Shown piece by piece: positions 17,294-25,627 of a DNA stretch of 64,000 nt. The translations under genes and the position numbers were made by a program. This stretch comes from Bradyrhizobium liaoningense. GTDB taxonomy: Bacteria; Pseudomonadota; Alphaproteobacteria; Rhizobiales; Xanthobacteraceae. Below the pieces are notes generated by a model, which had not been told where the DNA came from, searched no databases, and was given only the letters and a program-made list of their open reading frames with translations. Numbering within the stretch: position 1 is the stretch's first letter; the number at the start of each line of letters is the position of its first letter. The stretch spans positions 186,001 through 250,000 of the forward strand of contig NZ_JAFCJT010000007.1 in NCBI RefSeq assembly GCF_018130785.1. The letters run 5' to 3'.

Positions 17294-19602
17294 TGAGCTG
17301 CCATGAGCATCGGGCGAGGGGGCAACGTGATCCTTGCTGTTGCGCCGCCCGCCTCGTTGTCCCGTAGATTGAGCGTGCCGCCGTGCTTCCGGATAATACT
17401 GGAACAGATCGTCAGACCGAGGCCGAGACCGTGGTCCTTGGTCGTATAGAACGGCTTGAATAACTGCTTGCCATCGACATGACGGATGCCACAACCGCTG
17501 TCGCTGACCGACAGTTCGATCGCACCATCTGGTCCATCCCGAGTGCAGATTCGGACGCGCCGTTGGCTCACGGGTGTAGAAGCCATTGCGTCCATCGAGT
17601 TGATGACGAGGTTGAGAAGGACTTGCTGCAGTTGCACGGAATCGCCGTATGCGGTCGGTCTGCTCTTTGCCAGGTCGGTTTCTATCGTCACGCGCCGGCG
17701 GATTAATTCGCTGCGGAGCAGCAACTGGGCTGAATCGACCATCTCATTGAGGTCGACGAACTCGGAGCGCGTCTGTTCTTTCTTGAGAAGTCCGTGCAAA
17801 CGTCGAACGACGTTGCCCGCGCGACTGTCTTCCTTGACGATATCCTGAAGGGCATCCCGCACCTCAGCCAGGTTCGGCTCACTCTGTTCCAGAATGTAAA
17901 GCGCCGCCTGGGCATTCGAAAGTATTGCGGTGAGCGGCTGATTGACTTCGTGGGCAATCGCACCCGAAAGCTCACCGAGCGTGGAGACCCGCATCAGATG
18001 AGCGATTTCCTGGCGTTGCTGGTCTGCTTCGGATTCTGCCGCCTTCTGGTCGGTGATATCGACGAGTATTCCGCTGAGCTGATCCGGCGATCTGCCACGG
18101 TCGAGGGGGGCGCGCGCGCGAATCCTGAACCAGCGGATCTGGCCGTCGGGACGAACAATGCGGATGTCAGTCACGGTAGCCTGGCCGCGCAATACGCCCC
18201 GCAATGTCCCTACGGCGATGCGCCGATCGTCGGGATGCACTGCCGCTACAAACCTCTCGCGCGTGAGAGGAGTATCGCTGGCGAGACCGAACATCGTCCG
18301 GCAATGGTCGGTCGCCCACAACTCGTCCGTGGTGCGGTCGAACTGCCACAATCCGATATTGGCGGATGCGGCCGTGAAAGTCATTCGGTCCTCGCTCTCC
18401 TCGAGCGAACTCTCGGCCTGGCGGCGCCGCCGCCGTTGAACCAGCAGCGCGGCGACGATGATCGTTTGCAACGCGATGACCAGCGCTACCGCCGAAATCA
18501 AATAATGATGTTCCTCCCACAGACTGGGCTGCTTGAACCAAACATTGGTGCCGGGCGGAAGGTTGCTCTGCTTCAGGCCCCATCGCGCCATCGCTTTTGA
18601 GTCGACGTAGAAGGCCTGGGTTGGATTGATTTTCGGCTGGAGCGCGGCTGGATCTTCCCCGGCGCCAATCGCAAGTATCAGATCGGCCGCAGCGGCCCCG
18701 TGCGATTCGAACGTCTCGAAAAATCCACCAACGACCCCGGTGTCGAGATAGGTGTTGTACGGTCCGTACAGTGGGGCGGGGGACGCGCGGGCAAGTTCAC
18801 GAGCGACCTCCCTCCCGGTAAGAGTTCTGTTGGTGCCGTCGCCGAAGAAGGCCAAGAGGATGACGATCGCGTCGCTGGGGATTCGCGAAACCTCGCCAAC
18901 GAGGACATCGTAGGGGAGCCCGAAGAGATAAGTCGTTTCAAATTTTCGGTCATGTTGCTCGATGGCGCGGCGGGCCGTTTCCTGCCATCGGCGATCTTCG
19001 AGGGTGATGTTGCTGGCGATTACAAAGAGCCGTCGAGCGGCGGGCTGAAGCAGTTCGGCGAGGTGAAGCGTGTTCTCAAGGTCCAGTCCTATCAAGACGC
19101 CGGTGACGTTGGCGGGCGGACGCAAGCCGGAATAGGTTGCTTGCGAAACTCCGGCAAACACGACAGGCACCTGGGGGGCGACGATGTCGCGGTACTTCAT
19201 CATGAACTGGAGTGCGGTGCCGCCCACCACAACGACGATGTCGGGTGGCCTCGCTGCATACTTTTCGCGGATGAAGGTGGCGGTGCGCACCTCATGCTGA
19301 GGGTCTTCAACGCGGACGAGATCGAGAAACTCGGCGTCGATCTCAAGCCGTCTCCCGCTCTTCTCGCGAAGACGATTTTCGATCCCGTCGATGACCTGGG
19401 TCGCTGCGGGAAACGTGTAGTTGTACGCACTCAAGATGAGAATATGCCGGGGTGCGTTGTCGGCGCACGACGGTACGCCGGACCAAAGAAGCACGGTGGC
19501 AATCAGCATAACGGCGGCGAGGATTCCACCGAGATTCACTTCCGCCTTTGCCTCTTCAGATCGATCTACGCTTTTCACGAATTCCAATCCGGCTCCGGGC
19601 AT
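17290..19602 (-). CDS. Sensor histidine kinase with periplasmic ABC-type substrate-binding domain
   Basis: A 770-residue membrane kinase. A first hydrophobic segment (about 25-45) leads to a periplasmic region (about 50-345) that resembles ABC_sub_bind proteins: RHILILSAYNYTFP, then IVVVVGGTALQFM, then VTGVLIGLD. A second transmembrane helix follows (about 357-378), then an Arg/Gln-rich linker, a PAS/PAC domain (about 395-520), a HisKA domain with phosphoacceptor H551 (GAIAHEVNQPLTAI) and a HATPase (N box NLVINSMDAM, G boxes DSGCGI and GLGLGLTI). The sensor should bind a small solute in the periplasm. Phosphate passes to the FixJ-type regulator overlapping its stop. Its position between two sulfatase operons suggests it reports a sulfated substrate or product. 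The ligand is unknown. Confidence 0.92.
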   Translation of the reverse strand: MPGAGLEFVKSVDRSEEAKAEVNLGGILAAVMLIATVLLWSGVPSCADNAPRHILILSAYNYTFPAATQVIDGIENRLREKSGRRLEIDAEFLDLVRVEDPQHEVRTATFIREKYAARPPDIVVVVGGTALQFMMKYRDIVAPQVPVVFAGVSQATYSGLRPPANVTGVLIGLDLENTLHLAELLQPAARRLFVIASNITLEDRRWQETARRAIEQHDRKFETTYLFGLPYDVLVGEVSRIPSDAIVILLAFFGDGTNRTLTGREVARELARASPAPLYGPYNTYLDTGVVGGFFETFESHGAAAADLILAIGAGEDPAALQPKINPTQAFYVDSKAMARWGLKQSNLPPGTNVWFKQPSLWEEHHYLISAVALVIALQTIIVAALLVQRRRRRQAESSLEESEDRMTFTAASANIGLWQFDRTTDELWATDHCRTMFGLASDTPLTRERFVAAVHPDDRRIAVGTLRGVLRGQATVTDIRIVRPDGQIRWFRIRARAPLDRGRSPDQLSGILVDITDQKAAESEADQQRQEIAHLMRVSTLGELSGAIAHEVNQPLTAILSNAQAALYILEQSEPNLAEVRDALQDIVKEDSRAGNVVRRLHGLLKKEQTRSEFVDLNEMVDSAQLLLRSELIRRRVTIETDLAKSRPTAYGDSVQLQQVLLNLVINSMDAMASTPVSQRRVRICTRDGPDGAIELSVSDSGCGIRHVDGKQLFKPFYTTKDHGLGLGLTICSSIIRKHGGTLNLRDNEAGGATARITLPPRPMLMAAQ

Positions 19603-20068
19603 TGATGGTAAGCCAAAACCTGTGGTCGATCTATGTTCCCTCCAACGGTCTGGAATGCTTGCAGAACTTATCTGTGGCCCTGTCTCGAAGAGCTAGCCTG
19701 GCCTGCAATGCGTCATTCAATTCGAATGGACTATGCACTTTGTGCCAGCCCTGGAGCTGGCGGGAGAAGATTCATTGAAATCTAACGCAAATTCGATGCG
19801 TTCGGGCCGAACACTTTGCAGAACGGCCGTGCCGCCGTATCTCAAATCCGAGGCTGCTCGACGGCAACCAAATCGTCGGTGATGCGGCACTCGGTCGCCC
19901 GCAACTGCGAGATGGTTGAAGTTCTGAAGCGAAGTGCTCGCAAAGGGGGGCCGATGGACCAAGGTCCAACTAGGCCCATATCCTGGCTTCACTCTAGCTT
20001 TCACCTCTGTGGTCAGCCAGACGAGCTATGCATGGGACTTGCGTTCGAGGTTGAGCGCTGGAGCGCAT
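19603..20068. other. Divergent intergenic region between kinase and barrel gene
   Basis: This 466-nt region separates the minus-strand two-component operon from the plus-strand barrel operon. It holds the palindrome described separately and must contain the promoters of both units. I see no further gene in it. A frame running upstream from the barrel start has no ribosome-binding site. Confidence 0.6.
19955..19968. promoter_or_regulatory. Palindromic operator candidate upstream of the barrel gene
   Basis: TGGACC-AA-GGTCCA, embedded in GATGGACCAAGGTCCAACTA, ends 101 nt before the ATG. The same 20-mer occurs again upstream of the FGE gene. A TAGCTT hexamer about 26 nt downstream could be a -10 element. 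Confidence 0.7.
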
Positions 20069-20974
20069 ATGATGCACAGCGAGAAGCTCGGCTCGTTGAT
20101 GCACGCGAGCGATGTCCTCGATTGCATCGGCCCGGTTACTTGGAGAGCGGCGAACGGAAAGTGTTGGGCTGCATTGCTCGTCCTATTCGCCTTGTTGCGC
20201 TCTCTCCCCGCCGCCGCCCAGTCATCCGAAGCATACGATCTTTCCGGGCTGGATTTCTTCCGTCCGCCTCCGAACTTGTTTCAATTCCAGCACGAGTACC
20301 GCACGGCTCCGGGAAGCACGCGAGATGTCACCACACAGACGCTCAACTTGCGATACGACCATACCTTCTATCTGACGCCGACATGGACGGTGGTGACGCG
20401 GACGGATCTGCCGTTCCTCGCGCGGAATACGATCAACTCCAGCAACCCGAACGGCAATTACCTCCACGGCATCGGCGATGCCGATATCCAGGCGGCGGTC
20501 ATTCACGATCTCGACAAGCGCTGGGCCGTGGGCTTCGGCGCGCGTCTCATTGCCCCCACTGGCGACGATCCGCTCGGATCAGGCAAATGGCGAACGATGC
20601 CGATCGTCGGCTTTCGCGTCGCGCTGCCTGAAATCAGCAAGTCGAGCTACTTTGAGCCGATCTTCCGATACGATTTGAGCGTTGCCGGCGATCCGGCGCG
20701 CCGGAACATCAGCAATCTTCAGTTCGGTCCGGCGTTGAACATCGGTTTACCCGATCGCTGGTTCGTCACCTTCTATCCCAGCCAGGACATCCGGATCAAT
20801 TTCGGCGACCCGGTCACCGGGCAGACCGGCCGCCTGTTTCTGCCGTTGGACGTACGCGCCGGAAAGAAGCTGTCCGACAACGTCGCGGCTTCGCTCGAGA
20901 TCGGCGTACCCATCATCAAGGACTATCCAGTCTACAATTTCAAAAGCCAGTTCCGGCTCAACATCACTTGGTAG
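20069..20974 (+). CDS. Outer-membrane beta-barrel protein (transporter-like)
   Basis: A 301-residue protein. The ATG at 20069 has GGAG 6 nt upstream. The signal peptide is unusually late, with its hydrophobic core at about residues 32-45 (ALLVLFALLRSLPAAAQ). The mature part alternates polar and hydrophobic residues in strand-like blocks (TLNLRYDHTFYLTPTWTVVTRTDLPF, here split by turns) and ends FRLNITW with a C-terminal aromatic residue, as in outer-membrane barrels. It resembles MetA-pathway/'transporter' barrels of unknown cargo. It precedes a DUF502 gene by 55 nt and has an operator-like palindrome 101 nt upstream, so it likely belongs to the sulfatase regulon. Confidence 0.75.
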   Translation: MMHSEKLGSLMHASDVLDCIGPVTWRAANGKCWAALLVLFALLRSLPAAAQSSEAYDLSGLDFFRPPPNLFQFQHEYRTAPGSTRDVTTQTLNLRYDHTFYLTPTWTVVTRTDLPFLARNTINSSNPNGNYLHGIGDADIQAAVIHDLDKRWAVGFGARLIAPTGDDPLGSGKWRTMPIVGFRVALPEISKSSYFEPIFRYDLSVAGDPARRNISNLQFGPALNIGLPDRWFVTFYPSQDIRINFGDPVTGQTGRLFLPLDVRAGKKLSDNVAASLEIGVPIIKDYPVYNFKSQFRLNITW

Positions 20975-21029
20975 CTCGTCCGGATTGGTGGCGGCGCCAT
21001 GTTGGGCCTTCGGATGATGGGGAAGGACA

Positions 21030-21641
21030 ATGAAGCGGTTCTTGAAGACCACGATCATTGGCGGTGCGTTGTTCCTGCTGCCGGTCGCTCTCGTGCTAGT
21101 GATCCTCGGGCACGCGATGCGGATCGCGGTCAAGGCAGCGATGCCCGTGTCCCATTTCCTGCATTTCGACGCGGTCGGAAAAATCGCGGGGGTCGGCATC
21201 GTGACATTGCTCGCGGCGGTGCTGCTTGTGCTGGTGTCCTTCCTGGCCGGCGTCGTGGCGCGGACAAAGGTCGGCGCCAACGTCAGCGCGTGGTTCGAAA
21301 ATTCCTTTCTCGGCAGCATGCCGCAATACCAGATGGTCAAGAGCATGGCCGAGGGCCTCGCCCAGGCCGAAAGCGCCAGCGACGAGTTCAAGCCAGTGCT
21401 CGTCCGCGCCGAGGGAGGTTGGCAGATCGGGTATTTGCTGGAAACGCTGGACAACAACTGGATGGTTGTCTTCGTGCCGCAGGCACCGACGCCGCTGGCC
21501 GGCAATGTGCGGTACTATCCGGGCGAGCTTGTGAGGCCGCTTGACATCACCATGCTCCAGGCGAGGGCGATCGTAAAGAACATCGGGATCGGTTCGGCGG
21601 CTGCGCTTCAAGGACAGGATCTGCGTCGTTTGCCAACCTGA
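21030..21641 (+). CDS. DUF502 inner-membrane protein
   Basis: A 203-residue protein with two N-terminal transmembrane helices (about 8-28 and 50-78) and a soluble C-terminal domain (about 85-195) with the DUF502 motifs GSMPQYQMVKSM, FKPVLVR and WMVVFVPQAPTPLAGNVRYY. Members are widespread and their role is unknown. The start ATG (MKRFLKTT) has GGGGAAGG upstream. It is probably cotranscribed with the barrel gene before it. The next gene has its own palindrome in the 186-nt gap. Confidence 0.9.
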   Translation: MKRFLKTTIIGGALFLLPVALVLVILGHAMRIAVKAAMPVSHFLHFDAVGKIAGVGIVTLLAAVLLVLVSFLAGVVARTKVGANVSAWFENSFLGSMPQYQMVKSMAEGLAQAESASDEFKPVLVRAEGGWQIGYLLETLDNNWMVVFVPQAPTPLAGNVRYYPGELVRPLDITMLQARAIVKNIGIGSAAALQGQDLRRLPT

Positions 21642-21714
21642 TCGTGGCGGCGAGTTCCCACCGCGCTCGGCAGGCGCCGCGCGCTGCAATTCGCATTGTG
21701 CGCACCAAACATGA

Positions 21715-21728
21715 TGGACCAAGGTCCA
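21715..21728. promoter_or_regulatory. Palindromic operator candidate upstream of the FGE/sulfatase operon
   Basis: TGGACC-AA-GGTCCA ends 100 nt before the GTG of the FGE gene, practically the same distance as at the barrel gene. The identity with the 19955 copy extends beyond the palindrome on both sides (GATGGACCAAGGTCCAACTA, then GGCC). A TAGATT hexamer about 24 nt downstream is a possible -10 element. Confidence 0.72.
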
Positions 21729-21827
21729 ACTAGGCCGAGCCAAGCCGCGCTTTAGATTTCGTCCTCGCTCGCCGGTCGTCGTCGGACGAACGGCTGTCGG
21801 GCGCTTTTGGAGTAAGGAGCATCCGAC

Positions 21828-22802
21828 GTGAACATTGCGCAGGCACCGGTCGCAAACGTCACTGAAGGCAGCCCTCCAAACGCGATCTTCATTCCCGGCG
21901 GCACCTTTCGGATGGGATCTGATCGACACTATCCGGAGGAAGCTCCGTCTCACATGGTGAGCGTCGACGGATTCTGGATCGACCGCACGCCGGTGACGAA
22001 TCGCGAGTTCAAGGCGTTCGTGCGCGCCACCGGCCACGTCACGTTCGCCGAGGTCGCTCCGGATCCGAAGGACTATCCGGATGCCTTGCCGCACATGATC
22101 TACGCGGGGTCGCTCACTTTCATGCCGCCGGATCATCCCGTCGATCTCCGCGACTACAGGCACTGGTGGACGCTGCTCAAGGGCGCAAACTGGCGGCATC
22201 CGTATGGCCGCAAGAGCAACATTAAGTCGCTCGACGATCATCCCGTCGTCCACGTCGCCTATTCGGATGCGCTCGCCTATGCGCGATGGGCGGGCAAGGA
22301 CTTGCCCACGGAAGCCGAGTGGGAATTTGCCGCGCGTGGCGGGCTCGAGGAGGCCGAGTATGCCTGGGGGGATGAACTCGTTCCGGAGGGCGTCCATCAG
22401 GCGAACATTTGGCAAGGCCATTTCCCGTTCGAGAACCGGCGCGAGGACGGCTACGAGCGGACCTCGCCGGTGATGACCTATCCGCCGAACGGTTACGGCG
22501 TTTTCGACATGATCGGAAATGTCTGGGAGTGGACCAGCGATTGGTGGGCTCCGAAGCATCAGGCCGACGCCAAAAAGGCCTGCTGCATCCCGCAAAACCC
22601 GCGCGGCGGCTCCGAACATGACAGCCACGACCCATCGCTGCCGCAGAGCAGGATTCCGCGCAAGGTGATCAAAGGCGGCTCGCATCTCTGCGCGCCGAAC
22701 TATTGCCGCCGCTATCGACCGGCCGCGCGCCATGCCGAGCCGATCGACACGTCGACCAGCCACCTCGGGTTTCGCTGCGTGACACGACCAGGGAGAGAGT
22801 GA
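21828..22802 (+). CDS. Formylglycine-generating enzyme (SUMF1/FGE family)
   Basis: A 324-residue cytoplasmic protein that converts the active-site cysteine of type I sulfatases to formylglycine, using O2 and copper in the aerobic FGE family. It has the FGE-sulfatase fold motifs IPGGTFRMGSD near the start, DRTPVTNREF, HPVVHVAYSDALAYARWAG, LPTEAEWEFAARGG and NVWEWTSDWW. The copper-binding catalytic pair is present as C288 and C293 in GGSHLCAPNYCRRYRPAAR, matching the two active-site cysteines of human FGE. Paralogues such as EgtB or PvdO lack this pair. The GTG start has AAGGAG 9 nt upstream. The stop overlaps the next sulfatase start as TGATG, coupling enzyme and substrate production. Confidence 0.95.
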   Translation: MNIAQAPVANVTEGSPPNAIFIPGGTFRMGSDRHYPEEAPSHMVSVDGFWIDRTPVTNREFKAFVRATGHVTFAEVAPDPKDYPDALPHMIYAGSLTFMPPDHPVDLRDYRHWWTLLKGANWRHPYGRKSNIKSLDDHPVVHVAYSDALAYARWAGKDLPTEAEWEFAARGGLEEAEYAWGDELVPEGVHQANIWQGHFPFENRREDGYERTSPVMTYPPNGYGVFDMIGNVWEWTSDWWAPKHQADAKKACCIPQNPRGGSEHDSHDPSLPQSRIPRKVIKGGSHLCAPNYCRRYRPAARHAEPIDTSTSHLGFRCVTRPGRE

Positions 22803-24511
22803 TGACTGAGAAGAAGAAGACGGAAGACTTCAGCCGCCGCAAATTGCTCGCAGCTTCCAGCTCGCTGGCCACCATTGCCGCTTTCTCGGCGATGGCACCC
22901 TTCCAGACTGCGCAAGCGCAGGCGACCACCCCGCAGCCGTCATCCTCTGCCGGTGGAGCAAAGCCGAATATCATCCTGATCCTGTCGGATGACTTCGGTT
23001 ATGGTGACTCCGGACCCTACGGCGGTGGCGAAAATCGCGGCATGCCGACGCCGAGCATCGATCGTCTGGCGGCCGAAGGAATGCAGTTCATGTCCTTCTA
23101 CGCGCAGCCGAGCTGCACGCCCGGGCGTGCCGCGGTGCAGACTGGCCGAATTCCAAACCGCAGCGGCATGACCACCGTGGCATTCCAGGGGCAGGGCGGC
23201 GGGTTGCCGGCCGCGGAATGGACGCTCGCGTCGGTCCTGAAGACGGGCGGCTACAAAACGTTCTTCACCGGTAAATGGCATCTCGGCGAAGACGATTACG
23301 CGATCCCGAACGCCCAGGGCTATGACGAGATGAAGTATGCCGGCCTCTATCATCTCAACGCCTACACCTACGCCGACCCGACCTGGTTCCCCGACATGGA
23401 CCCCGAACTCAGGGCGATGTTCACGAAGGTCACCAAAGGCGCGTTGTCCGGCAACGCGGGCGAGAAGGCGAAGGAAGACTTCAAGATCAACGGGCAATAC
23501 GTCAACACGCCGGACAAGGGTGTCGTCGGCATCCCCTTCTTCGACGACTATGTCGAGAAGGCCTCACTCGAATATCTGGATCGCAACAAGTCCTCGGGCC
23601 CCTTCTTCATGAGCATCAACTTCATGAAGGTGCACCAGCCCAACATGCCGGCGCCCGAATTCCAGGGCAAATCGCTGTCGAAGAGCAAGTTCGCCGACTC
23701 GGTCGTGGAGAACGACACCCGCATCGGCCGTATCATGGACAAGGTACGATCACTCGGGCTCGACAAGAACACCTACGTGTTCTGGACGACCGACAACGGC
23801 GCCTGGCAGGACGTCTATCCCGACGCCGGCTATACGCCATTCCGCGGCACCAAGGGCACCGTCCGCGAAGGTGGCAACCGCGTTCCCTCCATCGCTTGGG
23901 GTCCGGGCATCAAGGGCGGTACCAAGAATTCCGACATCGTCGGCGGCCTCGACTACATGGCGACGTTCGCGAAGCTCGCCGGCGTGAAGCTGCCGGAGAA
24001 CGACCGCGAGGGTAAGCCCATCATCTTCGACAGCATCGACATGTCCCCGATCCTGTTCGGAACGGGCAAGTCCGATCGCAAGAGCTGGTTCTATTTCACG
24101 GAGTCCGAACTCACGCCGGGCGCAGCGCGCGTCGGCAATTACAAGGCGGTGTTCAATCTGCGCGGCGATGACGGCGTCAAGACCGGCGGTCTCTCGGTTG
24201 ATAGCAATCTCGGCTGGAAGGGACCGGAGTCCTACGTGGCGACCGTTCCCCAGGTCTTCGATCTCTGGCAGGACCCGCAGGAGCGCTACGACATCTTCAT
24301 GAACAATTACACCGAGCGCACCTGGATCATGGTCACGATCAATGACTCGATCAAGGGTCTGATGAAGACCTATGTGAAATATCCTCCACGAAAGATTCAG
24401 AGCGAGACCTACGCGGGACCGATCACGATTCAACAATACGAACGCTTCTCGTTCTTCAGAGATCAGCTTGCCAAGGACGGCTTCCATATCGGCCTGCCCA
24501 CCGGCAACTGA
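22802..24511 (+). CDS. Exported sulfatase (arylsulfatase family, CTPGR active site)
   Basis: A 569-residue sulfatase with a twin-arginine signal (DFSRRKLLAASSSLATIAAF, then AQAQ). C105 in SCTPGRAAVQTGR is the formylglycine precursor. The metal site ILILSDDFGYGD and the TTDNGAW motif are intact, as is GKWHLGED. It is translated from an ATG overlapping the FGE stop by one base, so FGE can act on it in the cytosol before Tat export. It differs from the sulfatase at 4465, though both share the family layout and a C-terminal region with PQ-x-FDLWQDPQERYD. Substrate unknown. Confidence 0.94.
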   Translation: MTEKKKTEDFSRRKLLAASSSLATIAAFSAMAPFQTAQAQATTPQPSSSAGGAKPNIILILSDDFGYGDSGPYGGGENRGMPTPSIDRLAAEGMQFMSFYAQPSCTPGRAAVQTGRIPNRSGMTTVAFQGQGGGLPAAEWTLASVLKTGGYKTFFTGKWHLGEDDYAIPNAQGYDEMKYAGLYHLNAYTYADPTWFPDMDPELRAMFTKVTKGALSGNAGEKAKEDFKINGQYVNTPDKGVVGIPFFDDYVEKASLEYLDRNKSSGPFFMSINFMKVHQPNMPAPEFQGKSLSKSKFADSVVENDTRIGRIMDKVRSLGLDKNTYVFWTTDNGAWQDVYPDAGYTPFRGTKGTVREGGNRVPSIAWGPGIKGGTKNSDIVGGLDYMATFAKLAGVKLPENDREGKPIIFDSIDMSPILFGTGKSDRKSWFYFTESELTPGAARVGNYKAVFNLRGDDGVKTGGLSVDSNLGWKGPESYVATVPQVFDLWQDPQERYDIFMNNYTERTWIMVTINDSIKGLMKTYVKYPPRKIQSETYAGPITIQQYERFSFFRDQLAKDGFHIGLPTGN

Positions 24512-24520
24512 AATCGACAG

Positions 24521-24545
24521 AACGGCCCCGGATCGCGGGGCCGTT
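24521..24545 (+). terminator. Strong hairpin between sulfatase and HAD genes
   Basis: AACGGCCCCG and its exact reverse complement CGGGGCCGTT flank the 5-nt loop GATCG. The hairpin lies 9 nt after the sulfatase stop and is followed by CTACTCTTG rather than a T-run. It may be a partial terminator or an mRNA-stabilising 3' stem that lowers downstream expression within the operon. Confidence 0.6.
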
Positions 24546-24583
24546 CTACTCTTGCGAACGGTTGAACTGGAGGACAAGCGCCT

Positions 24584-25597
24584 GTGAAGGGAACCTTCGT
24601 TGATCGCCGAAAGATCCTGGCAGGTCTGCTGGTGTCTGCTGCGACGCTGTCGGTCTCGGGGCGGTCTGCACGGGCCCAGAGTGACCCTCTTCCGTCCTGG
24701 AATGACGGCCAGACGAAGAAGTCGATCCTGGATTTCGTCTCCGCGGTGACGAAAGAAGGGGCGTCGGAATTCGTGCCGGCGCCGGAGCGCATCGCGACAT
24801 TCGACAATGACGGCACGCTCTGGTGCGAGCAGCCGATGTATGTGCAGCTTGCGTTTGCGTTGGACCGGGTGAAAGTGCTCGCCGCCAGGCATCCGGACTG
24901 GAAGCAGAAGCAGCCTTTCAAGGCTGTTCTGGACAATGACATCGCCACACTGGCCAAGGGTGGCGAGAAGGGCCTGGTCGAGCTCGTCATGGCGACTCAT
25001 GCCGGCATGACCACGGCCGAGTTCGAGCAGATCGCCAGCGACTGGATCAAGACGGCGCGTCATCCGAAGTTCAACCGGCCCTACACGGATCTCGTTTACC
25101 AGCCGATGCTGGAGCTGCTCGCCTATCTCAGGGCGAGCGGCTTCAAGACCTTCATCGTCTCGGGCGGCGGCATCGAATTCATGCGGCCCTGGAGCGAGCG
25201 CGTCTACGGCATCCCGCCTGAGCAGGTCGTGGGGTCGAGCATCAAGACCCAGTTCAAGGTCGGCAAGGATGGTCCGGTGCTGATCCGTCTGCCCACCATC
25301 GATCTCGTCGACGATGGTCCCGGCAAGCCTGTCGGCATCAATTCGCATATCGGCCGGCGCCCGATCGCGGCCTTTGGCAATTCCGACGGCGATTTCCAGA
25401 TGCTGCAATGGACGACCAGCGCGCGCGGCCGCCGCTTCGGCCTGATCGTGCATCACACGGATGCGGAGCGCGAATACGCCTACGACCGGAAGTCGCCCTT
25501 CGGCAAACTCGACAAGGGTCTCGACGCCGCGAGCGCCAATGGCTGGACCATTGTCAGCATGAAGGACGATTGGAAGCGGATATTCATCTTCCAATAA
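24584..25597 (+). CDS. Exported HAD-family phosphatase
   Basis: A 337-residue HAD hydrolase with a twin-arginine signal (DRRKILAGLLVSAATLSVSG). Motif I is D74-N-D76 (ATFDNDGTLW), with the nucleophile and acid/base aspartates. Motif II is the Ser in FIVSGGG, and the GNSDGD loop supplies motif IV. It resembles phosphoserine-phosphatase-like HAD proteins and should hydrolyse a phosphate ester in the periplasm. GTG start. It sits 73 nt downstream of a sulfatase, after a hairpin, and 30 nt before the DUF3300 gene, so it is likely part of the same transcript. A periplasmic phosphatase beside sulfatases suggests joint desulfation and dephosphorylation, which is inference. Confidence 0.88.
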   Translation: MKGTFVDRRKILAGLLVSAATLSVSGRSARAQSDPLPSWNDGQTKKSILDFVSAVTKEGASEFVPAPERIATFDNDGTLWCEQPMYVQLAFALDRVKVLAARHPDWKQKQPFKAVLDNDIATLAKGGEKGLVELVMATHAGMTTAEFEQIASDWIKTARHPKFNRPYTDLVYQPMLELLAYLRASGFKTFIVSGGGIEFMRPWSERVYGIPPEQVVGSSIKTQFKVGKDGPVLIRLPTIDLVDDGPGKPVGINSHIGRRPIAAFGNSDGDFQMLQWTTSARGRRFGLIVHHTDAEREYAYDRKSPFGKLDKGLDAASANGWTIVSMKDDWKRIFIFQ

Positions 25598-25627
25598 AAC
25601 GGGACATAAGAAAAGCGAGGAAGCATA

